Shown piece by piece: positions 31,480 through 41,905 of a stretch of DNA of 64,000 nucleotides. The stretch is taken from NCBI GenBank assembly GCA_949825045.1, contig OX463836.1:12045829-12109828 (forward strand), written 5' to 3'. Origin of the DNA: Argyresthia goedartella. Lineage: Eukaryota > Arthropoda > Insecta > Lepidoptera > Argyresthiidae. Below the pieces are notes generated by a model. The model was not told the origin of the DNA and made no database searches. It saw nothing but the letters and a program-made list of their open reading frames with translations. A program made the translations under genes and the position numbers. Within the stretch, counting starts at the first letter, position 1, and each line of letters begins with the position of its first letter.

Positions 31480-31800
31480 AGGTTGACAACGGAGTAAGAT
31501 TAATTCGTTGTTTATGAGGTGGTGGTGGAAGCGTCCGTGGTCTGCCGGTGTTCGCACATCGGAAACGATCGTGTGGGTAGTAGCATCTGGCCGAGACGGG
31601 TACGGGATGGGTGTCCGTTCGCTTCGGGCGCTTCCGTGTTTTGAATGACACTGGTGGTTGTAGAAGTTAAGCTGTGCTAGAGGCCTTAGGGCTAGTCGGG
31701 TTGGCCACTAGCCCGACAATCCACCATCAACCTACACTGAGCCAGCGGAGTCGTTATGGCTCAATCTTACTCGTAGCCGGGCGAATTTCGATGCTCCTCG
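31480..31800 (+). repeat. Interspersed repeat (inverse of 16565)
   Basis: Contains 'atgggtgtccgttcgcttcg', 'cactagcccgacaatccacc' and 'tatggctcaatcttactcgt', ending near 'gaatttcgatgctcctcggt'. It shares its 'gagccagcg...ggctcaatcttactcgt' end with SINE-beta. Confidence 0.55.
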
Positions 31801-31885
31801 GTGGGGACAATTCGGCGGGCTAGCCCATCGGCGCTGCTATGGCGATATGAAGGTTTCCTTGCGATGTTTTCCATTACCGTTAGAA
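31800..31885 (-). mobile_element. SINE-alpha fragment, antisense
   Basis: 'cgggctagcccatcggcgct' and 'atgaaggtttccttgcgatg' are the inverse of SINE-alpha. It abuts a SINE-beta head on the right. Confidence 0.55.
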
Positions 31886-32150
31886 CGTCCGTGGTCCAGT
31901 CGGATTCAAGCTTGCTTCTCATAAAGGAGATGCGGATTCGAATCCTGTTCTGCCCATGTAGCAAGATAATTCATTTATCATACGTACATTATATCTGTGG
32001 GTCCCGTCTACTATCGCTAGTTGGTAGATCGCGACTACCAGTCGTCCCCCTCCAACAAGCCGCACTGAGCCAGTGTGATATAGTATGGCTCAAGCTTACT
32101 CGTTTCCGGGTATTGGCTTGTGCTTGGGACATTATTAGACTACGTTTGTT
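31886..32150 (+). mobile_element. SINE-beta with tRNA-like head
   Basis: A box TGGTCCAGTCGG (31892-31903) and B box GGATTCGAATCC (31934-31945), then 'ccgcactgagccagtgtgat' and 'tggctcaagcttactcg', the SINE-beta 3' part. Confidence 0.7.
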
Positions 32151-32174
32151 TGTTGTATAGGTATTATTATTGTT

Positions 32175-32255
32175 GCATGATCAGCACGGGGATTCGAATC
32201 CGCAGCTCTTGCGTGACAGGCGAGCGCGTAAGCACTAGACCACAGACGGGTCCGT
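32175..32255 (-). mobile_element. Isolated tRNA-like SINE head, antisense
   Basis: Inverse B box (ggattcgaatcc, 32190-32201) and inverse A box (gcactagacca, 32232-32242) at tRNA-like spacing. No clean acceptor stem, so a SINE head rather than a tRNA gene. Confidence 0.55.
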
Positions 32256-32439
32256 GGCTTAGGCCCCCAATGGACGACGCATCTGTGGTCGACGCCCCCG
32301 ATTGTAATAAAATGCATATTACATTTTTTGTGCTTTAGCAGTTAGTACGGTAAACGACAAAAGAATAGAATAATATAAAATAAACATAGAATAAAATGGA
32401 AAAAATATTAAACTGCACATCAAAAATACTGCTTTGCAC

Positions 32440-32545
32440 AGCAAATATCAGGGGAAAATGCTGCGGTAGCATAGGTAAACGTTCGTTTTAGTTTGAACAT
32501 GTAAGATCAACAAAAAATACTTAAAACATAAATAGTGTTTTTTTT
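32440..32545 (-). mobile_element. MITE-A internal fragment, antisense
   Basis: 'atatcaggggaaaatgctgc' and 'aaaaatacttaaaacataaa' are the inverse of the MITE-A interior. Both ends are missing. Inverse-related ~40-bp sequences flank it (about 32403-32445 and 32551-32592). Confidence 0.55.
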
Positions 32546-33409
32546 GATCCTTTTTTGCTGTGCAAATCAGTGTTCTTGATATGCGATTAAATACTAGCCG
32601 AATAAAATAAATATTTATTAGTAAAGTGGTACAATTTTCATTCTTTGGAACTAAATAAATATTGACACATATATTTTTGAGTTTCGTGATGAAGGGACAG
32701 ACACCTGTAAACTTAGGAAAGGTAGTTTGCTCAAACCACACTTATTTGAACTAGGAGGTTTATAGGCTCAGATTTGTTTTTATTTAAAACAATACATACA
32801 TACATAAATTCACGATCTTTATCCCAATTGGGTTAGTCAGAGATGCCCCAAGCAAAAGCGTTTGTATGTTCCAAACATTATAAAAAACTTTCAACACTTT
32901 GAACAACATCTACAAAGATGCATACAAAATAAAAGCATTCCTTCTTTAGAATTATCACTAAGATATAATATATTACATAATGTTATATCTTATGTTCTAC
33001 TCTCAATCAAAATGTATTAGTTTTGTAAAACATTTTTATACCTGCCATTACATTTAATTAAAAATTGCTTCTTATTAAATTAAACTGACCGGGGGCCTCG
33101 ACCACGGGTGCGTCGACCACTGGGGGCCTGAGCAACGAGCCCCCACGGAAGCCCTTAATCACGTGTCAAAAAATATTTTACGCAAAATTATAAAATCAAA
33201 TTTGCCCCAACAGACAGGCTTGCTACCTACACCCGTTCCCTAGTGTGGGTATCGATCGAGCGCTTATAAAATTAACTGCCGAAACTTGCTTGTAGGATAA
33301 CGAGGTTTACAAAGCTGTATAACACCTATTTCGGGGTTGTTGAGATCGTGAGTAGAGATGGGCACATGAGTTTATACTGAAATTGGTAAATACTGAGTAA
33401 AAACCCATA
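32546..33409. other. Unassigned
   Basis: A short GC-rich patch at about 33088-33160 with 'gggggcctcgaccac' and 'cgtcgaccactgggggcctg' is an imperfect direct repeat. Otherwise nothing. Confidence 0.45.
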
Positions 33410-33705
33410 GAGCTCCGTGGTCTAATGGGTTTCAAGCTTGCTTCTCACACAAGAGATGCAGGTTCGATTCCTGACCATGTACCAATGACATAATTAATTT
33501 ATCTTAAGTACAGTATCAGACGTTCAATGTTCCGGATGACAAGTTAAGTCGTAGGTCCCGGCTACTATCGCTACGTGGACGTGGTCGTAAAACCCCTCCA
33601 TCAACCCGCACTGAGCCAGCGTGGTGGAGTGGCTTTATCTTACTCGTATCTGGGTAAAGCCATGTGCCCTCGGTGAGGACATTAGTAGGCTATATTAATA
33701 AATAC
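33410..33705 (+). mobile_element. SINE-beta, nearly complete
   Basis: Head with A box TGGTCTAATGG (33418-33428) and B box GGTTCGATTCC (33461-33471), practically the same head as SINE-alpha at 961. The beta part has 'cgcactgagccagcgtggtg', 'tatcttactcgtatctgg' and 'gaggacattagtaggct'. Confidence 0.78.
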
Positions 33706-33744
33706 CCATATGGGTAAATACTGAGTATTAACCGAGTATTAACT

Positions 33745-34245
33745 GAGGGGGTGCCTCACACCCCCGCCCCTTGAAGTTTATTGGAGGAACAAGTGAAATT
33801 ATTATAAATACAAATATATATATATTCCGGTTGAATTTTCGGTGGTCACCTGATTACGTGATGGAGTATGAAAGAAGCCGCACCAATAACTTTGTGAACT
33901 ACATTTTACTATCTTATATCCAACCAATGGACTTTTCATTAAAATTTAATAGCCTTCGTCATTTTTACGATCTCCACAAATCCAAAAACACCTCATATGT
34001 TAAAATCGGAGATATGGGGTTGAAACTTCTAAAAATCCGCTACAGCCGGCTGGACGGATTTTTAGAAGAAATTGTACAAAAATTTCCAAAAAACTAAAAC
34101 ATCAAAAAATATATATTTAATTATCGAAACTGCTCACAAAAATTCACGAGAATCAGTTGAGAAATGCGGCCTGTAGAGGAGAACATCCGGACATACCTCC
34201 TGACGAAAGCATTTTTACCCAATCCTGATTCGAACGGAGTCGCTT
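33745..34245 (+). mobile_element. P repeat, long copy
   Basis: 'gaacaagtgaaattattata', then the P-module (about 33850-33915), 'acctcatatgttaaaatcgg', 'aaaaattcacgagaatcagt' and 'gcggcctgtagaggagaaca', ending with 'gcatttttacccaatcctga'. The 108-codon ORF at 33771-34097 follows the repeat and is not a gene. Positions 34246-34734 are unassigned. Confidence 0.6.
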
Positions 34246-34734
34246 TGCTTGCTTTGCTCGCTCGGTCAAAAAGCTAATCTGAAATTGAGTCTATGGCTGC
34301 CGCAGAAAAGCTGTCAAATTTCAAGTTGTCCTTTTAGTAAGTTCCATTGCAACGCCTCTAGAATCATCCCCAAGCTAGGCTGATGCCAGACGATGGATGC
34401 AGGGATGCTATAAACTGAAGTTAAGGCAAAACGGAATTAATAAAAAGTTACGGCCCACCGACGCAGCCATTTCAAGCGCCCTTTAAGATTGCGTCTTGAG
34501 AATTTTATTTATTGAAAACAGCGTAGATCATGTTCCTTTTATGTGCTCTTCTTTTGTGTGCAAACTGCTGCTCAGTTTAAATGCTACTTAGGTCGAGTAC
34601 ATAGACTGTTGCTTTAAATATAGGGCAATTTATACCAATTTATCTTTGAATATGTAATGTATGTACGCAAGAACCTTATAACATTTTCCAAATTTAGTGA
34701 TGGCTGTAATGTTTACTTATGAAATAATCACAGA

Positions 34735-35125
34735 CTATGTGCGCCCCGATTTAGACTCGTGAAGGTTAGCAATTCTTACAAGGGTCAGTGCATTCTCTAC
34801 TACAATAAGATACCTCTGGAGATTTTGAAATTGCCATTAGAGCAATGTAAAACCATGTGAAAGCAACTGTTCAAAAAAAGGATATTAAATGTTAAAGATT
34901 ACTTAAATGACGGAACTGTGTGGGGTTAATCTGGCTCAAAACAGTCCTAGTTGTTAATAATTTTGTAATTATTTTTTCCTGCTTATTAATTACATTAATT
35001 AATATTGTAATATTTTTATTAATTCAACACAACAAATTTTTAACGACATCTAAAAATAAATCTGTGGGAATTTATTCGCCCCCGCCCCTGTAAATATCAG
35101 CAGTAACAAAGAACTTTGAGTTTGT
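34735..35125 (+). mobile_element. L4 LINE 3' end
   Basis: Degenerate ORF2 C-terminus ('gcattctctactacaataag') with a 1-base loss near 34850 and the L4 3' UTR, ending near 'gagtttgtgtttgagtttga'. Confidence 0.75.
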
Positions 35126-35144
35126 GTTTGAGTTTGACGCTGTC

Positions 35145-35235
35145 GTTTCCTGGGTGACAGACGGTGACAATATCATGGTATCCATGACTGTGAGTGCCCG
35201 TCAATTTTTGAGTTCTTGGTTGTGCATTCCGACCT
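35145..35235 (+). repeat. Short interspersed repeat (as at 85)
   Basis: 'gtgcccgtcaatttttgagt' preceded by a degenerate 'gggtgacagacggtgac'. Positions 35236-35934 hold nothing recognisable; a 102-codon ORF there (35410-35718) shows no domain. Confidence 0.35.
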
Positions 35236-35934
35236 TACCTAGGCCCACTTACTAGACTAAGACAGGATTAATTAGTTCTACGTTACCCCGTCAGATTGCA
35301 TCAATCCATATATGTACTGATAACTAACTGAAATATTTTACGGAGTTAGGTTAGGTGGGTGCGCGCAATTCACTTCTCATAATAAACTGTTTTCCCGTAA
35401 AATTCTAACTTGAAACAGGGAAAAACCATCAAAAAGTGTTCAGATAAACACAAACTAGTAATAACAGTGTTATCTACAAAAAACAATCAGTGCTTTTATT
35501 ATATAGAATATTGGTATGCCACTACGGCAAATAAAGTGATTTCATATCATAAATCCTTTAAGGCGTGTGTATCGGAAATATTAGCAACTTCGTGGAGCTT
35601 GAAATTTTGTCACAGCTCACACTGCAATATGGCTGTTACATCAGTCACTGAGGCAGAACAGAACGAAAATTGTGTGTTTTTCATTTATTTTCCAAAACCC
35701 CCAGAGTTATTTCTATAATTTCAAACCCTACGTTTTAATATATTTTTAAACCTGTGTTTTGATGCAAACTCCATCTCAGTATTCGTTTTAGATCCCAATA
35801 AATAACTCGTTTCAGGGGAAAACATAACATTTTATTTTTTCATATAGTTTCCATTGGCCTTATGATATTTTCAAAACAAACTTTAAGATTAAAGGAAATG
35901 ATGTCTTCATAACATTTTTGTTTGGAGTTGGAAA

Positions 35935-36305
35935 GTGTCTGCAGATTTTGAAATTGCCATTTGAGCAATTTAAAAACCATGTTAAAGCGACTTTGTCGAA
36001 AAAGGGATATTACAATGTTCAAGATTACTTAAATGACAGGACTGTATGGGGTTAATCTGGCTCAACACAGACCTTGCTGTTAATAATTTTGTAATTATTT
36101 ATTCCTGCTTATTGAATGATATTGTAATATTTGTATTAGTTAAGCATAACCAATTTTTAAAAGAGATCTAAAAATCAATCTGTGGGAGTTTCTACGCCCT
36201 TCTTCTCTCACAGTGATCCAATGTAGAGAAGGGGCAAAGAATTACGATTGCTAAGTATATGTAAATATCTACAGCAATAAAGACATTTGGAATTTAGAAT
36301 TTGAA
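35935..36305 (+). mobile_element. L4 LINE 3' end
   Basis: Starts inside the ORF2 C-terminus ('attttgaaattgccatttga', then 'aaaagggatattacaatgtt'), stop in 'ggggttaatc', and the full 3' UTR to 'agcaataaagacatttggaa'. It lies 1.2 kb from the 34735 copy in the same orientation. Confidence 0.8.
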
Positions 36306-37242
36306 ATTCTTCTCTAGGAGGTCAGAAATACCCAGAGTCTTAAGATCATAATGCAATCTGTTTCACAAATAAAGACTTTGACTTTGACTAAATATTCAGA
36401 TTTGTTTTCGATATGGTAAACATCCGGGCATAAAACAGACGATTTTCGGACCTCGATTTTTCAGAAACTAGACAAACCTCAGACCTGAGACTTAGACCAA
36501 TTGGTTGGCAATAAGATTAATTGGTTAGACCTCAAATCCGTACAGTGGTATTCCCTTCTCATCTGTCGTCTGTGACCATTAAATATAGGCTCTAATCTAC
36601 CTAGGTCCTCAATACCACTATTTGAAAGTTCCACTGATGTATCGATCGCCTGTCGTTGTACTCTCGCTGTCAAATTCCGTCTATGTCTATGTTTATATGT
36701 GTGTGATGCCGCTGATTCTGGTGGCCACGGCACAGATTCTGGTTCTCTGTAAGTTTATAAATGTTTTATGGTTAATGCCTCTTTTGGCGCCGGCTTCTAA
36801 ATAACTTAAGTATCGTTCTCACGTTCCGTGACATCTGCAGAGGTAGAACAATAATTAAGTAAATGATTAGTGAAATTCACAATTCAGACACCAGCGCTTA
36901 GTGGTCTACTGAAAAACATTTCGAAGATAAGCCAGTGTCTGCAGCAGTTAGCAGCCATTGAAATAATTTGGAATGCTGTTTACTTTACTCTTAGGCATAG
37001 AAAGGGTAGTCAACTGTCAGTGGCAGGTCTGTGATAGGTCAGTGAGGCAATATTCAGAGGCAAAATAAAATAGTGTAATCGAGGTCCAGCTGAAATGTTC
37101 ATGTAACTCTTAGGTCTGCAGTTGATTAATGAAGGCTTCGTTCATTCCACTTCAAGTAATTGAAATGATTCGTCACTTTTAGAGGTAGCGAGCCAGCGTA
37201 GTGGAGTATGGCTCAATCTTACTCGTATCCAATTTAAGGCCT
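36306..37242. other. Mostly unassigned
   Basis: A LINE-tail-like 'caaataaagactttgacttt' lies at about 36366-36387, and a SINE-beta end fragment 'gagtatggctcaatcttact' at about 37204. No gene. Confidence 0.4.
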
Positions 37243-37635
37243 TTTTTTAGGGTTCCGTACCAAAAGGGTAAAACGGGATGATATTACTAAGACTCCGCTG
37301 TCCGTCCGTCTGTCGGTCCGTCTGTCAACAGGCTGTATCTCGTGAACCGTGATAGTTAGACAGTTGAAATTTTTACAGATATAATAATAATAATATTAAT
37401 AATAATACCTTGGACACTATTTACACACATTGATCTAGCCCCAAACTAGGATTTCCTATAACTGGTGTACTAGAAAACGATACACATACTTATATAGATA
37501 AATATTATACTTAGATAAACAACCATGACTAGGGTACAAAAATCCGTCCTCATCAAAAAAACTTTTGGCCCCATCGGGACTTGAACCCGGATAATGTATT
37601 TCTGTTGCAGCTATGACAACAAATACTAAAAAACC
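37243..37635 (+). mobile_element. G repeat with S2 SINE inside
   Basis: 'tttttttagggttccgtacc', 'ctaagactccgctgtccgtc' and 'acagttgaaatttttacaga' up to 37380. The G sequence resumes after the S2 at 'ataatgtatttctgttgcag' and runs to 'aaaaccggcc'. Confidence 0.65.
37381..37590 (-). mobile_element. S2 SINE, head partly lost
   Basis: On the plus strand it starts with (AAT)n, then 'ccttggacactatttacaca', 'gatctagccccaaactagga' and 'atcgggacttgaacccgg', the inverse B box. The A-box part of the head is absent. Confidence 0.7.
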
Positions 37636-38246
37636 GGCCAAAAGCCAGTCGGACTCACGCACGAAGGGTTCCGTACCACCGTACAATGGTAGGGATAGTG
37701 TGGAGTGAATAATTTGGAATTAACATAGCAAAATGTTGTTTACTAAGTTACTGCTGCGGCTACTTTCACACTCCATGTACTTAACCAGGTGCATCAATAA
37801 GTTTGTATGTGGTATTGAAAGAATTTTTGTATGAGAGCCCCCTTACATATTTATTTTATTCTGATTTTAGTATTTTTTGTTATAGCGGCAACAGAAATAG
37901 GCTTATGTTTAAACGATTACCAAAACGCATCTTTTTGTGTACTCAAGTTTATGTTTTAAGTATTTTTTGTTGTTGTTACATGTAATTTACCCTTCACCTA
38001 AGCTACAGCAGTATTTTGCCCAGATATTTTTTGCAAGTTTTGGTGTTAATTTATCCATTTTGGGTAGGAAAAAAATATTTTGGTGATCATTATATTTGTT
38101 GCCACAGAAATACATCATTTGTGAAAATTTCAACTGTCTAACTATCACGGTTCATGAGATACAGCCTGGTGAAATACGGACAGACAGATATCGGAGTCTT
38201 GGTAATAAGGTCCCGTTTTTACCCTTTGGGTACGGAACCCTAAAAA
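37630..38246 (-). mobile_element. G repeat, antisense, carrying MITE-A
   Basis: 'gactcacgcacgaagggttc', the P-module inverse (about 37715-37825), 'gttatagcggcaacagaaat', a MITE-A insertion, then 'cacggttcatgagatacagc' and the end 'gggtacggaaccctaaaaac'. Confidence 0.7.
37900..38103 (+). mobile_element. MITE-A copy 3, perfect 9-bp TSD
   Basis: A 204-bp internally deleted copy with both ends (GGCTTATGTTTAAACGATTA ... tttgttgcc). TSD ACAGAAATA is at 37891-37899 and 38104-38112. The host is a G repeat, and removing the element restores 'cggcaacagaaatacatcat' as in other G copies. This gives a filled/empty site comparison inside one window. Confidence 0.9.
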
Positions 38247-38436
38247 CAAAATAAATTAATATGTAATATACAGCAAACGGGATTTTTTTTGCTTGTTCTT
38301 GCTCGATATTGATAACGGTAACAGGTAGACGCTTTAAATATTCATAGAATATTTAGTTATATTATTCAATGTTTAAATAAATAATTATATTAAAATAAAA
38401 TTAATATTAAAGGGTTTTTTTGCCTTTTTTATAGAT

Positions 38437-39212
38437 AATGGTACGGAACCCTTCCTGCGCGAGTCCGACCCGCACTTGGCCGGTTTTTCCATCTTAACCT
38501 AACCTAGTCAGTAGGGATAAAGGTAACAACATGTAAGAACAAACATTAAAAGGGTTTGTCTCCCACTAGTCGAATACGGTTCTATAAATATGTATTTAAT
38601 GTGTAAAAATATAATAAGCCAAGTAAAGTGGCTAACCTGTGCCTCTGCCAGCTATTATGGGAAAATATGCGCATGATAATAATAATAATAATAATACCTT
38701 GGACACTATTTACACACATTGATCTAGCCCAAAACTAGGATTCCCTGTATCTTGGGTACTAGACAACGATACACATACTTATATAGATAAATATATAACT
38801 TAGATAGACAAACATCCATGACTAGAGTACAAACGTCCGTTCTCATCAAACAAATATTTTCCCCCATCGGGACTCGAACCCGCGACCCTTGGCTTCGTAG
38901 GCAGGGTCCCTGCCGACTCGGGCATTCGGGTCATTAATGATAGTGATAACGATAACGATGGTGATGAAAGATAATGGTACGGAACGTTCCTGCGCGAATC
39001 CGACTCGCACTTGGCCGGTTTTTCCATCTTAACCTAACCTAACCAGAAGGGATAAAGGTGACAACATGTAACAACAAACATTAAAAAGGGTTTGTCTCCC
39101 ACTAGTCGAATACGGTTCTATAAATATGTCTATAATGTGTAAAAATATAATAAGCCTATAACTTAACTGGCTAACCTGTGCTGCTGCCAGCTATTATGGG
39201 AAAAACGTGCAC
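38437..39212. repeat. Direct duplication (~240 bp units) around an S2 SINE
   Basis: Units 38437-38675 and about 38971-39212 share 'cgcacttggccggtttttcc', 'atcttaacctaacc', 'agggataaaggt', 'gtttgtctcccactagtcga' and 'tgccagctattatgggaaaa'. Offset is 535 bp. Between them lie an S2 SINE and a short 'gataacgat' run. Confidence 0.8.
38682..38935 (-). mobile_element. S2 SINE with tRNA-like head
   Basis: (AAT)n at 38682-38696, 'ccttggacactatttacaca', then 'atcgggactcgaacccgcga' (inverse B box) and 'ccctgccgactcgggcattc' (inverse A box region). Close to the copies at 44196 and 54397. Confidence 0.75.
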
Positions 39213-39255
39213 GATACCTACAATTTAGATTAAACTAATCGGAAATGCTCTTCAA

Positions 39256-39690
39256 ATAGTAGTTTATGTGACTGATACATAATGGGAGGCATTAAAACCC
39301 GAGAGTGGGTTTCATTATAATATCACTCGAGAGTTTTCATGCCTAATTATGTACAGTTACATACACCAGTTTATCTACACACATATCATAAGCTGTCTTT
39401 GATGTGTTCAGGAACCGCATGTTAGACCCGCATCATTGCTCTGCAGTTGTTTAGCTTGTTCAAAAGTACCAACCTCACAGACAAACTAGGGGTGGCACGC
39501 AGGCGGGCGTCGGCGTTCGAACTTTGAATGTCATAATTTGTCGAAAATTGATACATTATTGTCATATTGTACGAATTTTCAGATAAGAAATGAGTTTTAC
39601 CAAATAGTTTTACATTATGCTGGTCTTAACGTGCGGTTTTTAGACGCAGTAAAAAGGGGTTTACGATAAGTGTAGATAAAATATTTTGCA
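39256..39690 (+). mobile_element. F fold-back element, copy 1
   Basis: The first ~115 bp fold back on themselves: 'agtttatgtgactgatacat' pairs with the inverse of 'atgtacagttacatacacca', and 'ggcattaaaacccgag' with 'ctcgagagttttcatgcc'. The rest of the element ('ctttgatgtgttcaggaacc', 'gctctgcagttgtttagctt') is shared with 46583 and 56543. No transposase. Confidence 0.75.
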
Positions 39691-39828
39691 TGCATATTAT
39701 TCAACCCCGGAATGCCGTACGGTTACCACTAATGGCTTCTCATCGAGATTTATACTCGTTTAATAAGCATAATATGCAGCTTGAATTTGGTGTATAATTT
39801 AAACAAAAAGTAAAACTTTAGAGCTCCG

Positions 39829-39867
39829 AGGTCTAGTTTCACACGCTTGCTTCTCACTCAGGATTGG
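39829..39867 (+). mobile_element. Truncated SINE-alpha/beta head
   Basis: 'agagctccgaggtctagttt' and 'cgcttgcttctcactcagg' match the head at 961. It is cut off before the B box by the P repeat. Confidence 0.5.
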
Positions 39868-40215
39868 GCAAAAATGCTTTCGTTCGTCCGGATGCTATCC
39901 TCTGCAGGCCGCATTTCTCAACCGATTCTCGTGAATTTTTGTGAGCAGGTTCGGTGATTAAATAGGTTTTTTTGTCGAGTCAGTTATTGTTTTTTTTTTT
40001 TAATGGCGGAGATGTGGGGATTTTAAAATTACGAAAAAACCACTATAGTCCAAACAGGTTAACGGGTTTTAACAAATGAGGTGTTGTTGGAATTGTAGAG
40101 AACGTTGGATTTCAGACCGCAAAATATAGTTTACAAAGCTATTGTTGCGGCTACTTTCATACTCCATGTACGCAACCAGGTGCATTCATAAGTTTGTATG
40201 TGTTGATATAGGAAA
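39868..40215 (-). mobile_element. P repeat, antisense
   Basis: 'ggattgggcaaaaatgcttt', 'ctgcaggccgcatttctcaa' and 'gattctcgtgaatttttgtg', then the inverse P-module (about 40120-40205). Complete relative to 33745 and 63485. Confidence 0.65.
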
Positions 40216-40269
40216 GTGTCTCTCGTGAGGTGTACAGCTCACAGAGCCACTAGTTTATCATAGGTGCAT

Positions 40270-40410
40270 ACAAACGATCCTACGGTGATAGAAAACATTG
40301 CGCGGAAACCTTCATTACTTCGCAGCTGCGGCGATGGGCTAGCCCCCTGTCACGCAAATGGAGTACGGAATAACTGGCAAAAAGAAGGCACAATGCTCTG
40401 CCACCCTGCA
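40270..40410 (+). mobile_element. SINE-alpha body
   Basis: 'gatagaaaacattgcgcgga', 'gctgcggcgatgggctagcc' and 'aggcacaatgctctgccacc'. Head absent. Confidence 0.65.
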
Positions 40411-40497
40411 AGGGATATAAAAAAGACTTCAATTCAATTCAAAAGCCTATTTCATTAACAGTCGTTTCAGCAATCGAATCCCAACCCATTAAAAACC

Positions 40498-40935
40498 TAG
40501 AATTGCGTAGTTTCGGTGGCCATCTGTGCCTTCACCATCAGTTCCACTTCACCAAGTCCAGCTGAGGTAGTCCACGAACAGCACCTGTCTAAATAATACA
40601 AATGCGAATAGCACCTAACCTGCCTATTACAAGTCCACGAAAAGCACCTACGACTTAGCAGCCTACTGGGATGTATACAGGACGCTATTAAATGAAAGAT
40701 ATCGATAAAAATCATTAGAATGTTTATTAATTACACATATTTAACTAACGTAGGTACACATGAAATCTGTCTAGGCGACATCTTCCCAAATACTGCAGCT
40801 TCTAAATGTACGAGATACTATACAAAATACTCACATCGCTATAGATGTGCTGATATTATTCGAAGAGTTCCCTCGATTCCTCCATGATCCTATCATCAGG
40901 TCCTGACTGCCGTTGACAAATTCTTGATGAGTTCT
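40498..40935. repeat. Interspersed repeat shared with 41475 and 51693
   Basis: 'tttcggtggccatctgtgcc', 'tcagttccacttcac' and later 'gaagagttccctcgattcct' with 'cctatcatcaggtcctgac' occur in the same order at 41475-41665. Non-coding. Confidence 0.5.
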
Positions 40936-40984
40936 TCGGGTACGTCACCATCACCTCCAGTTCACAGTATGCATTATAACGAGC

Positions 40985-41104
40985 ATACTTTACCTACGTA
41001 TACCTCGCGCCACGAATTAAGAGCGCTGGGCGACGTTGGCGGCAATTACAAGGCCACCGCTCATAACTCGTGGCGCGAGGTATAGCAACCGTAATAAAGT
41101 AAGA
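40985..41104. repeat. GC-rich fold-back, arms ~45 bp
   Basis: 'tacctcgcgccacgaattaa' (41000-41019) pairs with 'actcgtggcgcgaggta' (about 41066-41082). Pairing extends outward over 'atactttacc...' / '...gtaataaagtaagaa' and inward over 'gagcgctgg' / 'ccaccgctc', leaving a ~27-base loop. MITE-like. Positions 41105-41299 are unassigned. Confidence 0.75.
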
Positions 41105-41299
41105 ATATTGCAACTGCTGGGATGCATTCTATTCTTGTTTTTTTTATAGTTTTTAGTATTTTAAAACAAATTACCTAATAGATAGTCACCATAATAAAAT
41201 AACTACTAAGTTAATTAAAATTACTTACCTACCGACTTTATGTTAAAATGTGTTACTAAAGTTATATTGTAAACTTTTAATCCACCTGTCGACAACCGG

Positions 41300-41474
41300 T
41301 ACCTATTTCTATTATAAGCTGCCTACCGTCCCCTGCGATACGGGCGTTGCCTAGTGTAGGGAACACCGAAGACCACAAAAGTCACTCTTACACCACTTAC
41401 TTTAATCTTCTCATACCTGTCAGTTATTTTATATGTTATGGTGGTAATAAATACTTTTTACTTTACTTTACTTT
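41300..41474 (+). repeat. LINE 3' tail ending (ACTTT)n, copy A
   Basis: 'gttgcctagtgtagggaaca', 'ggtggtaataaatacttttt' and the ACTTT run at the end look like a 5'-truncated LINE 3' UTR. Repeated at 51513-51692. Its left edge coincides with the duplication boundary. Confidence 0.5.
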
Positions 41475-41744
41475 AATTCGCATTAAGCATTTCCGGTGGC
41501 CATCTGTGCTCTTCATAATCAGTTCTACTTCACAAAATGATGCCTCCCGAGACTAAATGCATAAAGTCACTATGAAACATACAAACAATGCTATGGGTCT
41601 GCCTATAACATTTGAAGAGTTCCCCCTATTCCTCCAAGATCCCGTCATCAGATCCTAACGTCCACAAAGTCCATGTTTTCAAATAAAAATATTTTTTCAA
41701 ATCGGTCTTTCCGTCTTCGAGAAATCGATAAACATCTTTTAAAA

Positions 41745-41905
41745 AAACGGTCAAGTGCGAGTCGAACTCGCGCACGAAGGGTTCCGTACCATCGTACAAT
41801 GGAGTGAATAGTTTGGATGTTACATAGCAAAATGTTGTTTACAAAGTTATTGGTGCGGCTACACTTTCCCACTCCATGTACGTAACCAGGTGCATTCGTA
41901 AGTTT
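41745..41905 (-). mobile_element. G repeat fragment, antisense, copy A
   Basis: 'ggtcaagtgcgagtcgaact', 'cgaagggttccgtaccatcg' and the inverse P-module. Repeated at 51960-52120. Confidence 0.6.

Noticed and set aside
33771..34097. 108-codon ORF
   Set aside because: It spans a P repeat whose other copies are not open in this frame.
37381..37595. TSD for the S2 SINE inside the G repeat
   Set aside because: The flanks are AAT-rich, so an 'ataat' match cannot be separated from the SINE's own (ATT)n tail.
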